DNA of 15,682 nt from Pseudomonadota bacterium (GTDB lineage: Bacteria > Pseudomonadota > Gammaproteobacteria > Xanthomonadales > Rhodanobacteraceae): contig JAJYDI010000027.1 in assembly GCA_021777635.1 (NCBI GenBank), positions 1 to 15,682 of the forward strand, read 5' to 3'. Position 1 is the stretch's first letter; each line of letters begins with the position of its first letter. The notes beneath the pieces were generated by a model. That model was not told the DNA's origin, did not search any database, and saw nothing but the letters and a program-made list of their open reading frames with translations. Below, piece after piece: positions 1 through 7,559 of this stretch. Made by a program: the position numbers and the translations under genes.

Positions 1-304
1 CACCAGAGTCCGCTCTTGCGCGGCCTTGAGTTCGTCCAGCTCCGTCTTCAACGCGTGCGATGCATTCCTTTCGAAGGCGACCGCAGACGTCAACTGCTCC
101 ACTTCATCACGCAACGCGGCGGCCTGGGCCTCGAACTCCCCTTCTTTTGCCTTCTGTGATATTTCGATGCTAATCAGCATCCGCTCATGCGCGGCCTTGA
201 GTTCATCCAGCTCCCCCTTCAACGCATGCGATGCATTCCTTTCGAAGGCGACCTCAGACGTCAAACGCTGCACTTCATCACGCAACGCGGCGGCCTGAGC
301 CTCA
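1..304 (-). repeat. 171-bp in-frame tandem repeat encoding the coiled coil
   Basis: Bases 1-133 and 172-304 align at a constant offset of 171 bp, which is 57 codons. Between 20-133 and 191-304 I count about ten differences by eye, so the copies are recent or kept alike. In protein terms both copies read EAQAAALRDEV, then VAFERNASHALK, then ELDELKAA. The unit is in frame, so gain or loss of copies would change coil length without a frameshift. The left copy continues to the window edge, so the copy number is unknown. Confidence 0.9.
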
Positions 305-1047
305 CATTCTGCAGCCTTGCCACCGACCTTCTCCACTTCTGTGCGCCACCAGCCCAGGTCGAACTTCAACTGCACGCCACGGCCAAGCGAGGCGAACAAG
401 TTGGCTACTACTGCAGACTCGACCGAATCCAGATCGGCAAGAGAACGCACGGAAGAGGGAATTTCATCACCCACCAGCAGCATACCCAGACCGTGCGAGT
501 GAGTGAACGCGAAAGAAGGATAGTTGGGGGAAACCTCGCTCCACAGGCGCCAAACCCCAAAATCACCATGGCGCTCATCCAGGTCGTGAAAGAGCACCAC
601 GGCCCTACGCGAAAGCTTCGGATACCAAGATTCAAAGTCGTGCTTCACCGCCTCGTAGGTGTGCAGCCCATCAATATGCAGCAGATCGATGCTGCCGTCG
701 TCGAACTTCTGCAGGCCCTCGTCGAATGTGCATCGCAAGAGCTTGGAAAAGTCACCGTACTTTTCGTCGTGATAGATTCGCAGTTCGTCGTAAACCGAAT
801 CACCATAGTAAGCGGCATGCTCGTCGCCCTTCCATGTGTCAATCGCGTAGCAACGCGCCTTCAGGGCCAGTTCGTTGACAGCCTGACAAATGCCAAGATA
901 CGAAGCGCCATGATGCGTGCCCAGTTCAACGAACAGCGAGGGACGAAGCTCCTCCACTAGCCATGCCGCAAACGGTATATGTCCGTGCCAAGCACTAGGA
1001 GGAAGCCGATGAGGCCTAATGGATGCCGACTTGTTAAGTTTGATCAT
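1..1047 (-). CDS. SAM-dependent methyltransferase with repetitive C-terminal coiled coil (partial, runs off left edge)
   Basis: The frame is open for 349 codons from an ATG at 1047 to the first base of the window with no stop, so the C-terminus is missing. Residues about 12-200 form a class I SAM methyltransferase of the Methyltransf_24-like type common in glycan clusters: SAM loop VELGTHHGAS at 40-49, AIDTWKGD at 68-75, and the acidic segment DLLHIDGLHTYEAVKHD at 121-137, followed by LFHDLDERHGDFGVWRLW. From about residue 235 the protein becomes Glu/Ala/Leu-rich and helical, without Pro, as expected of a coiled coil; it contains a 57-residue tandem repeat. The start overlaps the stop of the upstream acetyltransferase gene by 4 nt (ATGA), which supports it. 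Inferred role: methylation of a cytoplasmic lipid-linked glycan, possibly as chain terminator and length ruler, since it is co-operonic with Wzm/Wzt. The methyltransferase call is firm; substrate and terminator role are not shown. Further domains beyond the edge are possible. Confidence 0.87.
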   Translation of the reverse strand, partial: MIKLNKSASIRPHRLPPSAWHGHIPFAAWLVEELRPSLFVELGTHHGASYLGICQAVNELALKARCYAIDTWKGDEHAAYYGDSVYDELRIYHDEKYGDFSKLLRCTFDEGLQKFDDGSIDLLHIDGLHTYEAVKHDFESWYPKLSRRAVVLFHDLDERHGDFGVWRLWSEVSPNYPSFAFTHSHGLGMLLVGDEIPSSVRSLADLDSVESAVVANLFASLGRGVQLKFDLGWWRTEVEKVGGKAAECEAQAAALRDEVQRLTSEVAFERNASHALKGELDELKAAHERMLISIEISQKAKEGEFEAQAAALRDEVEQLTSAVAFERNASHALKTELDELKAAQERTLV

Positions 1048-1622
1048 TTGTTAGCCAGAGTTCTTGAATCTCGGCAGGCGCGCTCGATAAAAGAGGCTAT
1101 ATCGCTATCACACAACAAAGGAACATATTCCTCGATCAGATCAATGGGCCAGCGCCACCATTCAATGGCCAACAGGGCCGCAACCTGGGCGGCGGGGAAG
1201 CGTATGCGAACCAAGCGGGCGGGGTTACCGACTACCACGCCGTAGGGTAGGACATCCCGACTTACTAACGCGCATGCACCAATGATCGCACCATCCCCGA
1301 TCGTGACACCGGACATGATGGTTACGCCATGACCGATCCACACATCGTTACCGATACGCGTCGGCCCGCGTTTGGCGGGGTGGCCATCGCGCTGGGCCAG
1401 CTCATGCCCAAAGGCAATCCGCATCGGAAATGTCGTGACCCAATCAGATCGATGTTCGCCGCCTCCGAAAATCGTCACATCATCCGAAATCGAGCAGAAT
1501 GAGCCGATGGAAATGTGTTCATCTTCCGACCAGATGCGGAACTGTGGAGTTCCGTAGGTGAATCGGCCCACGGTAATCCGCATATCCTGCGAGACCAGCT
1601 CAGGAATTTGGCTCGTCGTCAC
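1044..1622 (-). CDS. CatB/XAT-family O-acetyltransferase (left-handed beta-helix)
   Basis: 192 residues, the usual size for xenobiotic-acetyltransferase-like enzymes of glycan clusters, which transfer acetyl from acetyl-CoA to a sugar or small-molecule hydroxyl. The hexapeptide repeats of a left-handed beta-helix are clear: ISIGSFCSISDDVTIFGG at 37-54, then TRIGNDVWIGHGVTIMSGV and TIGDGAIIGACALVSRDV. His57 in GGGEHRSDW sits where the catalytic His of Vat/XAT enzymes lies, and VVGNPARLVRIRF followed by WWRWP closes the domain as in CatB relatives. The start is a GTG at 1622 whose GTGA overlaps the wzt stop; a later ATG (codon 14, MRITVGRF) is an alternative. The 3' end overlaps the methyltransferase gene by 4 nt. 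Probable role: O-acetylation of the exported polysaccharide or its precursor. The acceptor cannot be read from sequence. Confidence 0.88.
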   Translation of the reverse strand: MTTSQIPELVSQDMRITVGRFTYGTPQFRIWSEDEHISIGSFCSISDDVTIFGGGEHRSDWVTTFPMRIAFGHELAQRDGHPAKRGPTRIGNDVWIGHGVTIMSGVTIGDGAIIGACALVSRDVLPYGVVVGNPARLVRIRFPAAQVAALLAIEWWRWPIDLIEEYVPLLCDSDIASFIERACRDSRTLANK

Positions 1623-3019
1623 GTCGCCTCTCCATCTTTAGTGACCGACCGAATACTGACGGCCTCGAATGGAATTCCCACTAAGCCATAGCGAAGCTTA
1701 GTCGAGGCTACTCGTATCAGCACAGCATCATGGAGCCAGTGGTGCTGCACGTTGTCCCACGGATTGCCCTCCGCAATTGAAACGGTCATGGAGTAATCAC
1801 CGTCGGGCAGAAGTGGGATGGTGAAATCGAAGCGCGCCTCGAGCGTCTGCCCCGCAGCCATGGGATAGGGCTGGTCAACATGCGTGTAAGTGTGTTCGCC
1901 GAACAAGGACTGGCCCAGCCTATCTTTGACGAAGAAACCGATGATCACGCTTTCCAGATCGACGAACGCGGTCGCGCAAATGCGTAGCTGTACGTGCTCC
2001 CCACCATGAAAAACATTAATCAGCTCGCCAGTTCGAGACAGCAGCTCGACCGAGTCGATGCGCGCCGCCCCCGAGGTCCATCCGTCTGAGTTATGGATGT
2101 TGGCGAATAGGGTGAGCTTGGTCTCCCTCTCTAATGCCGGGCGTTTCGGAAGCGGGCGTTCGTCAGCACGAGACGCGTCTTGCTGAGCGCGAAGACTCTT
2201 GATCTTGACCGTCTCCCCGTAGACCTCCTGCGCGCAATACTCGATGTAAGCAGCAACCACGTCCTGCGCGGAGTCCTGCATGCGCATATGCCCCTTATCA
2301 AGCCAAATTGCCCGATCGCAGAAATTCAGGACCGAGCCAGTGTCGTGGCTGACGAAGAGCAAGGTTCCGCGCTCGCGAAATGCGCGTAAAAAACGCATGC
2401 ATTTCTGCACGAACACACTATCGCCAACAGCAAGGGCTTCATCGACTATAAGCACATCTGCATCGACATGAGCAATCACGGCGAAGGCTAGGCGAACGTA
2501 CATACCGCTCGAATAGACCTTGACTGGCTGATTGATAAAATTGCCGATATCCGCAAAAGATAAAATGCTCTCGTAGCGCTTGTCAATCTCGGCCCCACTC
2601 AACCCTAGCAACGTAGCGCTCATGTAAACGTTCTCGCGCCCGGTAAACTCAGGGTTGAAACCAGCACCAAGCTCTAGCAACGCGGCAACACGGCCGTTAA
2701 CTTGTGCAATGCCCGAGGTCGGCGTCAAAGTGCCACAGATCAGTTGCAGCAGGGTCGATTTACCAGCGCCGTTGCGCCCGATGATGCCCACCGCCTCACC
2801 GCGATGCACCTGAAATGAAATATCCCGCAGCGCCCAGTATTCGCGATAAAACTTAACGTTCTGCTCCTTGCCAAGCGCGCGCAATAACGGGGGCCAGAGA
2901 AATTGCTTGAGGCGATCTCGGGGCTGATCGTATATATCGTACAGCTTCGAAATCTGCTCGACTTTAATGATCGTGGGGAGTTGTTCCAGCACTGCATGGG
3001 TGAGCGTATCAGAGGACAT
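1619..3019 (-). CDS. wzt: O-antigen/polysaccharide ABC exporter, ATP-binding subunit with C-terminal glycan-binding domain (Wzt)
   Basis: 466 residues from the ATG at 3019. An in-frame TTG two codons upstream is possible but less likely. The nucleotide-binding domain has Walker A GRNGAGKST at 81-89, signature YSSGM at 169-173, Walker B VLIVDE at 189-194 and the switch His at 225. The segment YDIYDQPRDRLKQFLW near the N-terminus and the insertion before Walker A are typical of Wzt/TagH/KpsT-type exporters. After a linker at about 265-300, residues about 305-455 make a beta-rich C-terminal domain like Wzt_C, which in E. coli O9a binds the modified non-reducing end of the glycan before export. 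The gene overlaps wzm by 11 nt and the acetyltransferase by 4 nt. Role: energises export of lipid-linked polysaccharide across the inner membrane. Base composition is lower in GC than the genes right of 3950. Confidence 0.93.
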   Translation of the reverse strand: MSSDTLTHAVLEQLPTIIKVEQISKLYDIYDQPRDRLKQFLWPPLLRALGKEQNVKFYREYWALRDISFQVHRGEAVGIIGRNGAGKSTLLQLICGTLTPTSGIAQVNGRVAALLELGAGFNPEFTGRENVYMSATLLGLSGAEIDKRYESILSFADIGNFINQPVKVYSSGMYVRLAFAVIAHVDADVLIVDEALAVGDSVFVQKCMRFLRAFRERGTLLFVSHDTGSVLNFCDRAIWLDKGHMRMQDSAQDVVAAYIEYCAQEVYGETVKIKSLRAQQDASRADERPLPKRPALERETKLTLFANIHNSDGWTSGAARIDSVELLSRTGELINVFHGGEHVQLRICATAFVDLESVIIGFFVKDRLGQSLFGEHTYTHVDQPYPMAAGQTLEARFDFTIPLLPDGDYSMTVSIAEGNPWDNVQHHWLHDAVLIRVASTKLRYGLVGIPFEAVSIRSVTKDGEAT

Positions 3020-3839
3020 CTGCAAAACCCCTGCGCGTCTTCTGATAAAAATAGTAAGACAAAATTAGCAACACTATGGCTACAGCCAGAGACATGAACC
3101 ATCCTGACACCTTCGGTAGTTCGCCAGAGATTAGGATCCTGCGGGCCTGTTCTACCGGGTAAGTGCTCGGGCTAAATTGGATCCACTCTTGGAATTTTTT
3201 TGGCAGACTCGACGTAGGATAGACAATGGGTGAGAAGAAAAAGAGCACAGTAACTATCATCGTCGTAAGCTGCCCCAGATCGCGTAGGTAAACGCCAACA
3301 GCGGCGAAGATGAAGGAGAGTGACACTACGATCAAGACGAATGGCAGCAGCAGAATCGGCAACAGCACCGCCGTAACAGGTAGCTGGCGATCCAGCATGA
3401 GCTGGACGAGAAGTAGTACGACCACGCTTATCAGCAAATTGAAGAGCGCCGATAGCACAGACACCCAAGGCAGCACCTCGAGAGGAAACACTACCCTCTT
3501 GACATAGCTAACATTGGCTAGCACCAGCCCCGGCGCCCGGCTAAGGCAGTCCGCCAAGAATCCATGAAGCATTAGGCCCACGAACAACACTAGCGCAAAA
3601 TCCGACTTGGACTCTGTCGCACCAGCGCCCCACCGCACCTTGAAAATTGAAGAAAACACGAGGGTATAGACCACGAGCATCAGTAACGGATTCAAGAATG
3701 ACCAAGCCATGCCCGCTAAAGAACCGCGATAACGACCGACGATCTCTCTGCGTGTGAGCTGAACGATCAGTCCCGCATGACGTTTGAGAGATTGCACCAT
3801 GCTGAATGGCGATGTATCTGGGAGCGAGGTGTCATTCAT
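3009..3839 (-). CDS. wzm: O-antigen/polysaccharide ABC exporter, membrane subunit (Wzm)
   Basis: 276 residues, an ABC-2-type permease of normal Wzm length. The N-terminal LTRREIVGRYRGSLAGMAWSFLNPLL at about 28-53 is the amphipathic, coupling-associated motif seen in Wzm/KpsM/TagG proteins. About six hydrophobic segments follow, near residues 46-66, 81-97, 126-149, 155-182, 190-207 and 248-265. The periplasmic loop before the last segment carries SPIVYPTSSLP and PSTYPVEQAR, also typical. It pairs with Wzt to form the export channel for undecaprenyl-diphosphate-linked glycan. Its ATG overlaps the metB-like stop by 4 nt (ATGA at 3836-3839), so it is probably translationally coupled to that gene although the functions are unrelated. 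Composition: hand counts in this part of the cluster give 57 G+C in 120 bases (2941-3000 plus 3061-3120), against 45 of 60 in rmlB (5881-5940). Confidence 0.93.
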   Translation of the reverse strand: MNDTSLPDTSPFSMVQSLKRHAGLIVQLTRREIVGRYRGSLAGMAWSFLNPLLMLVVYTLVFSSIFKVRWGAGATESKSDFALVLFVGLMLHGFLADCLSRAPGLVLANVSYVKRVVFPLEVLPWVSVLSALFNLLISVVVLLLVQLMLDRQLPVTAVLLPILLLPFVLIVVSLSFIFAAVGVYLRDLGQLTTMIVTVLFFFSPIVYPTSSLPKKFQEWIQFSPSTYPVEQARRILISGELPKVSGWFMSLAVAIVLLILSYYFYQKTRRGFADVL

Positions 3840-5047
3840 TTGGTACCATTCCTACCGAGCGAAATCACTGCTGACTGAGTTCTGGACAGTGCGCACTCCA
3901 AGTCCATTTTTAAATCTTCCAGCTCCTCAACGCCCACGCTTAGCCGCACCAGCCCATCGCTGATGCCCAGCCGCTTGCGGTTGGCCGCCGGCACCGAGGC
4001 ATGCGTCATGATCGCGGGGTGTTCGATCAGGCTTTCGACGCCGCCGAGTGATTCGGCCAGCGCGAACAGTTCGCAGCGTTCCAGCATGCGGGTGGCTTTT
4101 TTCAGGCCGCCCTTGACCTCGACGCTGATGATGCCGCCATAGCCATCCATCTGGCGCCTGGCCAGGGCATGCTGCGGGTGGCTCTTGAGGCCCGGGTAAA
4201 TCACCCGCTCGATCGCGGGATGCTTTTCCAGCCACCTGGCCAGTTCCAGCGCGCTTTCGCAGTGCGCCTTCATGCGCAGATGCAGGGTCTTCAGGCCGCG
4301 CATGGCGAGGAACGAATCGAACGGGCCGGCCACGGCGCCGACCGAGTTCTGCAGGAAACCCATCTGCTCGGCCAGCTCCTTGCTGCCAGCCACCACGATG
4401 CCGCCGACCATGTCGGAATGGCCGTTGAGGTACTTGGTGGCCGAGTGCAGCACCAGGTCGGCCCCGAATTCCAGCGGCCGCTGCAGCATCGGCGAGCAGA
4501 AGGTGTTGTCGACCACCAGGATCAGGCCGTGCTTCTTCGCGAAGGCAGCGACCTTGGCCAGGTCGACCAGCTTGAGCATCGGGTTGGTCGGCGTCTCGGC
4601 CCAGATCATTTTCGTGTTGGGCTTGAGCGCGGCCTTCATCGCCGCACCGTCGTTGAGGTCGACGAAGCTGAAGTCCAGCCCGGCCGAGCGGCGGCGCACC
4701 CTCTCGAACAGGCGGTAGGTGCCGCCGTAGAGATCGTCCATCGCGATCACGTGGCTGCCCGAATCGAGCAGGTCCAGCACGGTCGCTGCCGCGGCCAGAC
4801 CGGAGGCGAACGCGAAGCCGGCGGCGCCGCCTTCCAGGTCCGCCACGCAGCGCTCGTAGGCCATGCGGGTGGGGTTTTGCGTGCGCGAATACTCGTAGCC
4901 CTTGTGCTTGCCCGGGCTCTCCTGCACGTAGGTGGAGGTGGCGTAGATCGGCGTCATGATGGCGCCGGTGGCGGGGTCGGGGTGCTGGCCGGCGTGAATC
5001 GCCCGCGTGCCCATGCCGTGCTGCCTGTGCTTCGTCCCGGTTTTCAT
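3836..5047 (-). CDS. metB: Cystathionine gamma-synthase/lyase family PLP enzyme (MetB-like)
   Basis: Cys/Met-metabolism PLP enzyme acting in the cytoplasm on cystathionine or its precursors. Numbering from the ATG at 5047 (403 residues): GTRAIHAGQHPDPATGAI near the N-terminus, YEYSRTQNPTR at 51-61, YGGTYR for PLP stacking at 107-112, VVDNTF with the PLP-binding Asp180, and LHSATKYLNGHSD with the Schiff-base Lys205. The frame is open further upstream to 5152; I prefer 5047 because AAGAG lies just upstream and because family members begin about ten residues before TRAIHAG. An ATG at 5014 (392 residues) is the other option. Gamma-synthase and gamma-lyase cannot be told apart here. In Xanthomonas the O-antigen cluster is bordered by this gene, which fits its place before wzm. 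The last 30 or so codons (3836-3940) are poorer in GC than the body of the gene, suggesting a recombination edge. Confidence 0.9.
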   Translation of the reverse strand: MKTGTKHRQHGMGTRAIHAGQHPDPATGAIMTPIYATSTYVQESPGKHKGYEYSRTQNPTRMAYERCVADLEGGAAGFAFASGLAAAATVLDLLDSGSHVIAMDDLYGGTYRLFERVRRRSAGLDFSFVDLNDGAAMKAALKPNTKMIWAETPTNPMLKLVDLAKVAAFAKKHGLILVVDNTFCSPMLQRPLEFGADLVLHSATKYLNGHSDMVGGIVVAGSKELAEQMGFLQNSVGAVAGPFDSFLAMRGLKTLHLRMKAHCESALELARWLEKHPAIERVIYPGLKSHPQHALARRQMDGYGGIISVEVKGGLKKATRMLERCELFALAESLGGVESLIEHPAIMTHASVPAANRKRLGISDGLVRLSVGVEELEDLKMDLECALSRTQSAVISLGRNGTK

Positions 5048-5586
5048 CGCGCTCTTCACAGCCCGCTTGGCGGGTTGCCTCCATGTCGTAAAGGCCGTCA
5101 TCTTAACTTTTATGCCAGCAGCTGCGGACGAATCCATGAAATGCGCGTTCATGCGGGCGCAGGGGAGAGTGGCTGTTGCTGCGAAATATCATGCGTAGGT
5201 GATCGGCGTCGCACTCCGCTGCGAAAAGCTGGCGGGCGGTGCCCGCCCTACGCGCGCATGCAGGCAGCGCATGGGAATTGGCGTGTCAGGCAGGGCGGAC
5301 ACTGTCCGCCGGCTGTTATCCGATCGTTGCATGACCACCGAGTTGGCGGGCAGCGCCCGCCCTGCGGCGGCATACGCGCAACTCACAATCAATCTTGTAT
5401 CAGGTGGAGCGGACACTGTTCGGCATCGGCCCGGCACGCGGCGATCTGCGGATCGGGATCGATGACCCAGCGATGACACCGGAGCATCTCGCGCTTGGTC
5501 GCCGGGCCAGGAACGGGCATCATTTACCGGCTGCCGGACAGTGCTGCTGCCACGCGCTCCCCTCCACACATCCATGGACGTACGTG
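5048..5586. other. Divergent intergenic region between metB-like gene and rmlB
   Basis: This 539-bp gap must hold both promoters, but I see no convincing consensus boxes for rmlB. On the minus strand a short AT-rich stretch around 5104-5115 (reading CATAAAAGTT) could be a -10 region for the metB-like gene. A small hairpin (CCCGC/GCGGG arms, 5062-5074) lies 15 nt before its preferred start. The middle, 5231-5424, is occupied by REP-like palindromes described separately. The open frames that cross this region in several directions have no family resemblance that I recognise. Confidence 0.5.
5231..5424. repeat. REP-like palindrome block, four alternating elements
   Basis: Four imperfect palindromes alternate in orientation: GGCGGGCGGTGCCCGCC at 5231-5247, GGCGGACACTGTCCGCC at 5294-5310, a variant with loop AGC at 5345-5361, and a decayed copy around 5409-5424. 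With their flanks (AGGG on one side, GGC on the other) the second type is the reverse complement of the first with a few substitutions, so neighbours form inverted pairs, as in the BIMEs made of REP sequences. The same family recurs at 9081-9355. Such elements are usually spread by RAYT transposases; none is encoded here. I cannot name the family. Confidence 0.8.
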
Positions 5587-6657
5587 ATGAATCCTTTATC
5601 TGCCGGAACCCAAACCGTGCTGGTGACCGGCGGCGCCGGCTTCATCGGCGCCAATTTCGTGCTGCAGGCGATTGTCGACGGCCTGCGTGTGGTGAATCTG
5701 GACAAGCTCACCTACGCCGGTAACCTGGACACGCTCTCCTCGCTGCAAGGCCATGCCCGCCACGTCTTCGTGCACGGCGATATCGGCGACCGCGCGCTGG
5801 TGGCGCGGCTGCTGGCCGAGCACCGGCCCGACGCCATCGTCAATTTCGCCGCCGAATCGCATGTGGATCGCTCGATCGACGGGCCGGCCGAATTCGTGCA
5901 GACCAACGTGGTCGGCACGCTGGCCCTGCTGGAGGGCGCGCGCGACTACTGGCGCAGCCTGGCAGGCGCCGCCCGTGACGCGTTCCGCTTCCTGCATGTG
6001 TCGACCGACGAGGTGTATGGCTCGCTGGGCGCCGAGGGCAAGTTCACCGAGCAGACCCCGTACGCGCCGAACTCGCCGTACTCCGCGTCGAAGGCCGCCT
6101 CCGATCACCTGGTGCGCGCGTTCCACCACACCTACGGGCTGCCGGTGCTGACTACCAACTGCTCGAACAACTACGGCCCGTACCAGTTTCCCGAAAAACT
6201 CATTCCGCTGGTGATCCAGAAGGCGCTGGCGGGCGAGGCGCTGCCGGTCTACGGCGACGGGAAAAACATCCGCGACTGGCTGTTCGTGGGTGACCACTGC
6301 AGCGCGATCCGCCGCGTGCTCGACGCCGGCCGCGTGGGCGAAACCTACAACGTGGGCGGCAACGCCGAGCGCGAGAACATCACCGTGGTGACCACCATCT
6401 GCGCCCTGCTCGACGCGCGCCAGCCGCTGGCCGACGGCCGCGCGCGCGCCTCACTGATCACCTACGTGAAGGATCGCCCCGGCCACGACCGCCGCTACGC
6501 GATCGACTCCGGCAAGCTGCAGGGCGAGCTGGGCTGGCAGCCCACGCATACCTTTGAAAGCGGCATCGCGCAAACGGTGGACTGGTATCTCGCGCACCAG
6601 GCATGGAGCCAGCGCGTGCTGGATGGCAGCTACCGGATGGAGCGCCTCGGCTCATGA
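5587..6657 (+). CDS. rmlB: dTDP-glucose 4,6-dehydratase
   Basis: 356 residues from the ATG at 5587, matching RmlB family length. The frame stays open upstream to 5395, but that extension crosses the REP block and has no homologous character. Short-chain dehydrogenase/epimerase (extended SDR) fold: NAD-binding GGAGFIG at 15-21, [13 protein letters not shown] at 38-50, [12 protein letters not shown] at 86-97, catalytic STDEVYG at 139-145 (Asp141 and Glu142), YSASK with Tyr165 and Lys169, and [15 protein letters not shown] at 194-207. It converts dTDP-glucose to dTDP-4-keto-6-deoxyglucose, the second step to dTDP-L-rhamnose. First gene of rmlBACD; its TGA overlaps the rmlA ATG by 4 nt. The ribosome-binding site is weak. 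Confidence 0.97.
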   Translation: MNPLSAGTQTVLVTGGAGFIGANFVLQAIVDGLRVVNLDKLTYAGNLDTLSSLQGHARHVFVHGDIGDRALVARLLAEHRPDAIVNFAAESHVDRSIDGPAEFVQTNVVGTLALLEGARDYWRSLAGAARDAFRFLHVSTDEVYGSLGAEGKFTEQTPYAPNSPYSASKAASDHLVRAFHHTYGLPVLTTNCSNNYGPYQFPEKLIPLVIQKALAGEALPVYGDGKNIRDWLFVGDHCSAIRRVLDAGRVGETYNVGGNAERENITVVTTICALLDARQPLADGRARASLITYVKDRPGHDRRYAIDSGKLQGELGWQPTHTFESGIAQTVDWYLAHQAWSQRVLDGSYRMERLGS

Positions 6658-7559
6658 ACACTGCCAACTCGAGTCTCACGCAGAAAGGCATCATCCTCGC
6701 CGGCGGCTCCGGCACCCGGCTGCATCCGATCACCCGCGCGGTGAGCAAGCAGCTGCTGCCGGTGTACGACAAGCCGATGATCTATTACCCGCTGGCCACG
6801 TTGATGCTGGCCGGCATCCGCCAGGTGCTGATGATCAACACGCCGCACGAGCAGGCCATGTTCCAGCGCCTGCTGGGCGACGGCGCGCAGTGGGGCATCG
6901 ACATCCAGTACGCGGTGCAGCCGTCGCCCGACGGCCTGGCGCAGGCGTTCACCATCGGTCGCGATTTCGTCAACGGCCAGCCCAGCTGCCTGGTGCTGGG
7001 CGACAACATCTTCTACGGCGTGGGCCTGACCGAACGGCTCAAACGCGCCGCCGCACGCGAGCACGGCGCTACCGTGTTCGGCTACTGGGTGAAGGATCCG
7101 GAGCGCTACGGCGTGGCCGAGTTCGACGCCGCCGGCCGTGTGATCGGGCTGGAGGAAAAGCCGGCGCAGCCGAAGTCGCACTACGCGGTGACCGGCCTGT
7201 ACTTCTACGACGGCCGCGTCTGCGACTACGCCGCGGCGCTCAAGCCCTCGGCGCGCGGCGAGCTGGAGATCACCGACCTCAACCGCTGCTACCTCGACGA
7301 CGGCTCGCTGCACCTGGAGCAGCTCGGCCGCGGCTTCGCCTGGCTGGACACCGGCACGCACGAATCGCTGATGGAAGCGGGCAACTACATCGAGACCATC
7401 GAGAACCGCCAGGGCCTCAAGGTGTGCTGTCCGGAGGAGATCGCCCACCTCAACGGCTGGATCGACGACGAGCAACTGCTGCGGCTGGCCGCGCCGCTGG
7501 CCAAGACCGGCTACGGCCAGTATCTGCAGGCGCTGGTGCGCGAGGGGCACGCCCGATGA
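6654..7559 (+). CDS. rmlA: Glucose-1-phosphate thymidylyltransferase
   Basis: 301 residues. The start at 6654 is set by the ATGA overlap with rmlB; the frame is open 17 codons further upstream but inside rmlB. The enzyme joins dTTP and glucose 1-phosphate to give dTDP-glucose, the first step of the rhamnose pathway. Nucleotidyltransferase signature [16 protein letters not shown] at 12-27, then [25 protein letters not shown] at 31-55, LGDNIFYG at 115-122 with metal-binding Asp117, and VIGLEEKP further on. The ten residues before the conserved KGIILAGG are a short extension compared with most RmlA proteins. Ends in ATGA shared with rmlC. In this family the enzyme is commonly inhibited by dTDP-L-rhamnose; the sequence does not show this. 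Confidence 0.97.
   Translation: MNTANSSLTQKGIILAGGSGTRLHPITRAVSKQLLPVYDKPMIYYPLATLMLAGIRQVLMINTPHEQAMFQRLLGDGAQWGIDIQYAVQPSPDGLAQAFTIGRDFVNGQPSCLVLGDNIFYGVGLTERLKRAAAREHGATVFGYWVKDPERYGVAEFDAAGRVIGLEEKPAQPKSHYAVTGLYFYDGRVCDYAAALKPSARGELEITDLNRCYLDDGSLHLEQLGRGFAWLDTGTHESLMEAGNYIETIENRQGLKVCCPEEIAHLNGWIDDEQLLRLAAPLAKTGYGQYLQALVREGHAR

Noticed and set aside
187..960. 257-codon plus-strand open frame over the methyltransferase region
   Set aside because: It is antisense to the methyltransferase frame, which carries clear SAM-binding motifs and is open from 1047 to the window edge; the plus-strand reading has no recognisable domain.
4169..5476. 435-codon plus-strand open frame antisense to the metB-like gene
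   Set aside because: His/Arg/Val-rich composition typical of the complement of a GC-rich gene; it also runs through the REP palindromes. The minus-strand frame has intact PLP-enzyme motifs.
5389..5523. 44-codon minus-strand frame before rmlB with several Cys residues
   Set aside because: It includes a decayed REP palindrome, lacks a ribosome-binding site and resembles nothing I know; probably chance.
5395..5586. N-terminal extension of rmlB
   Set aside because: The in-frame extension covers REP remnants and intergenic DNA; RmlB proteins begin close to the ATG at 5587.
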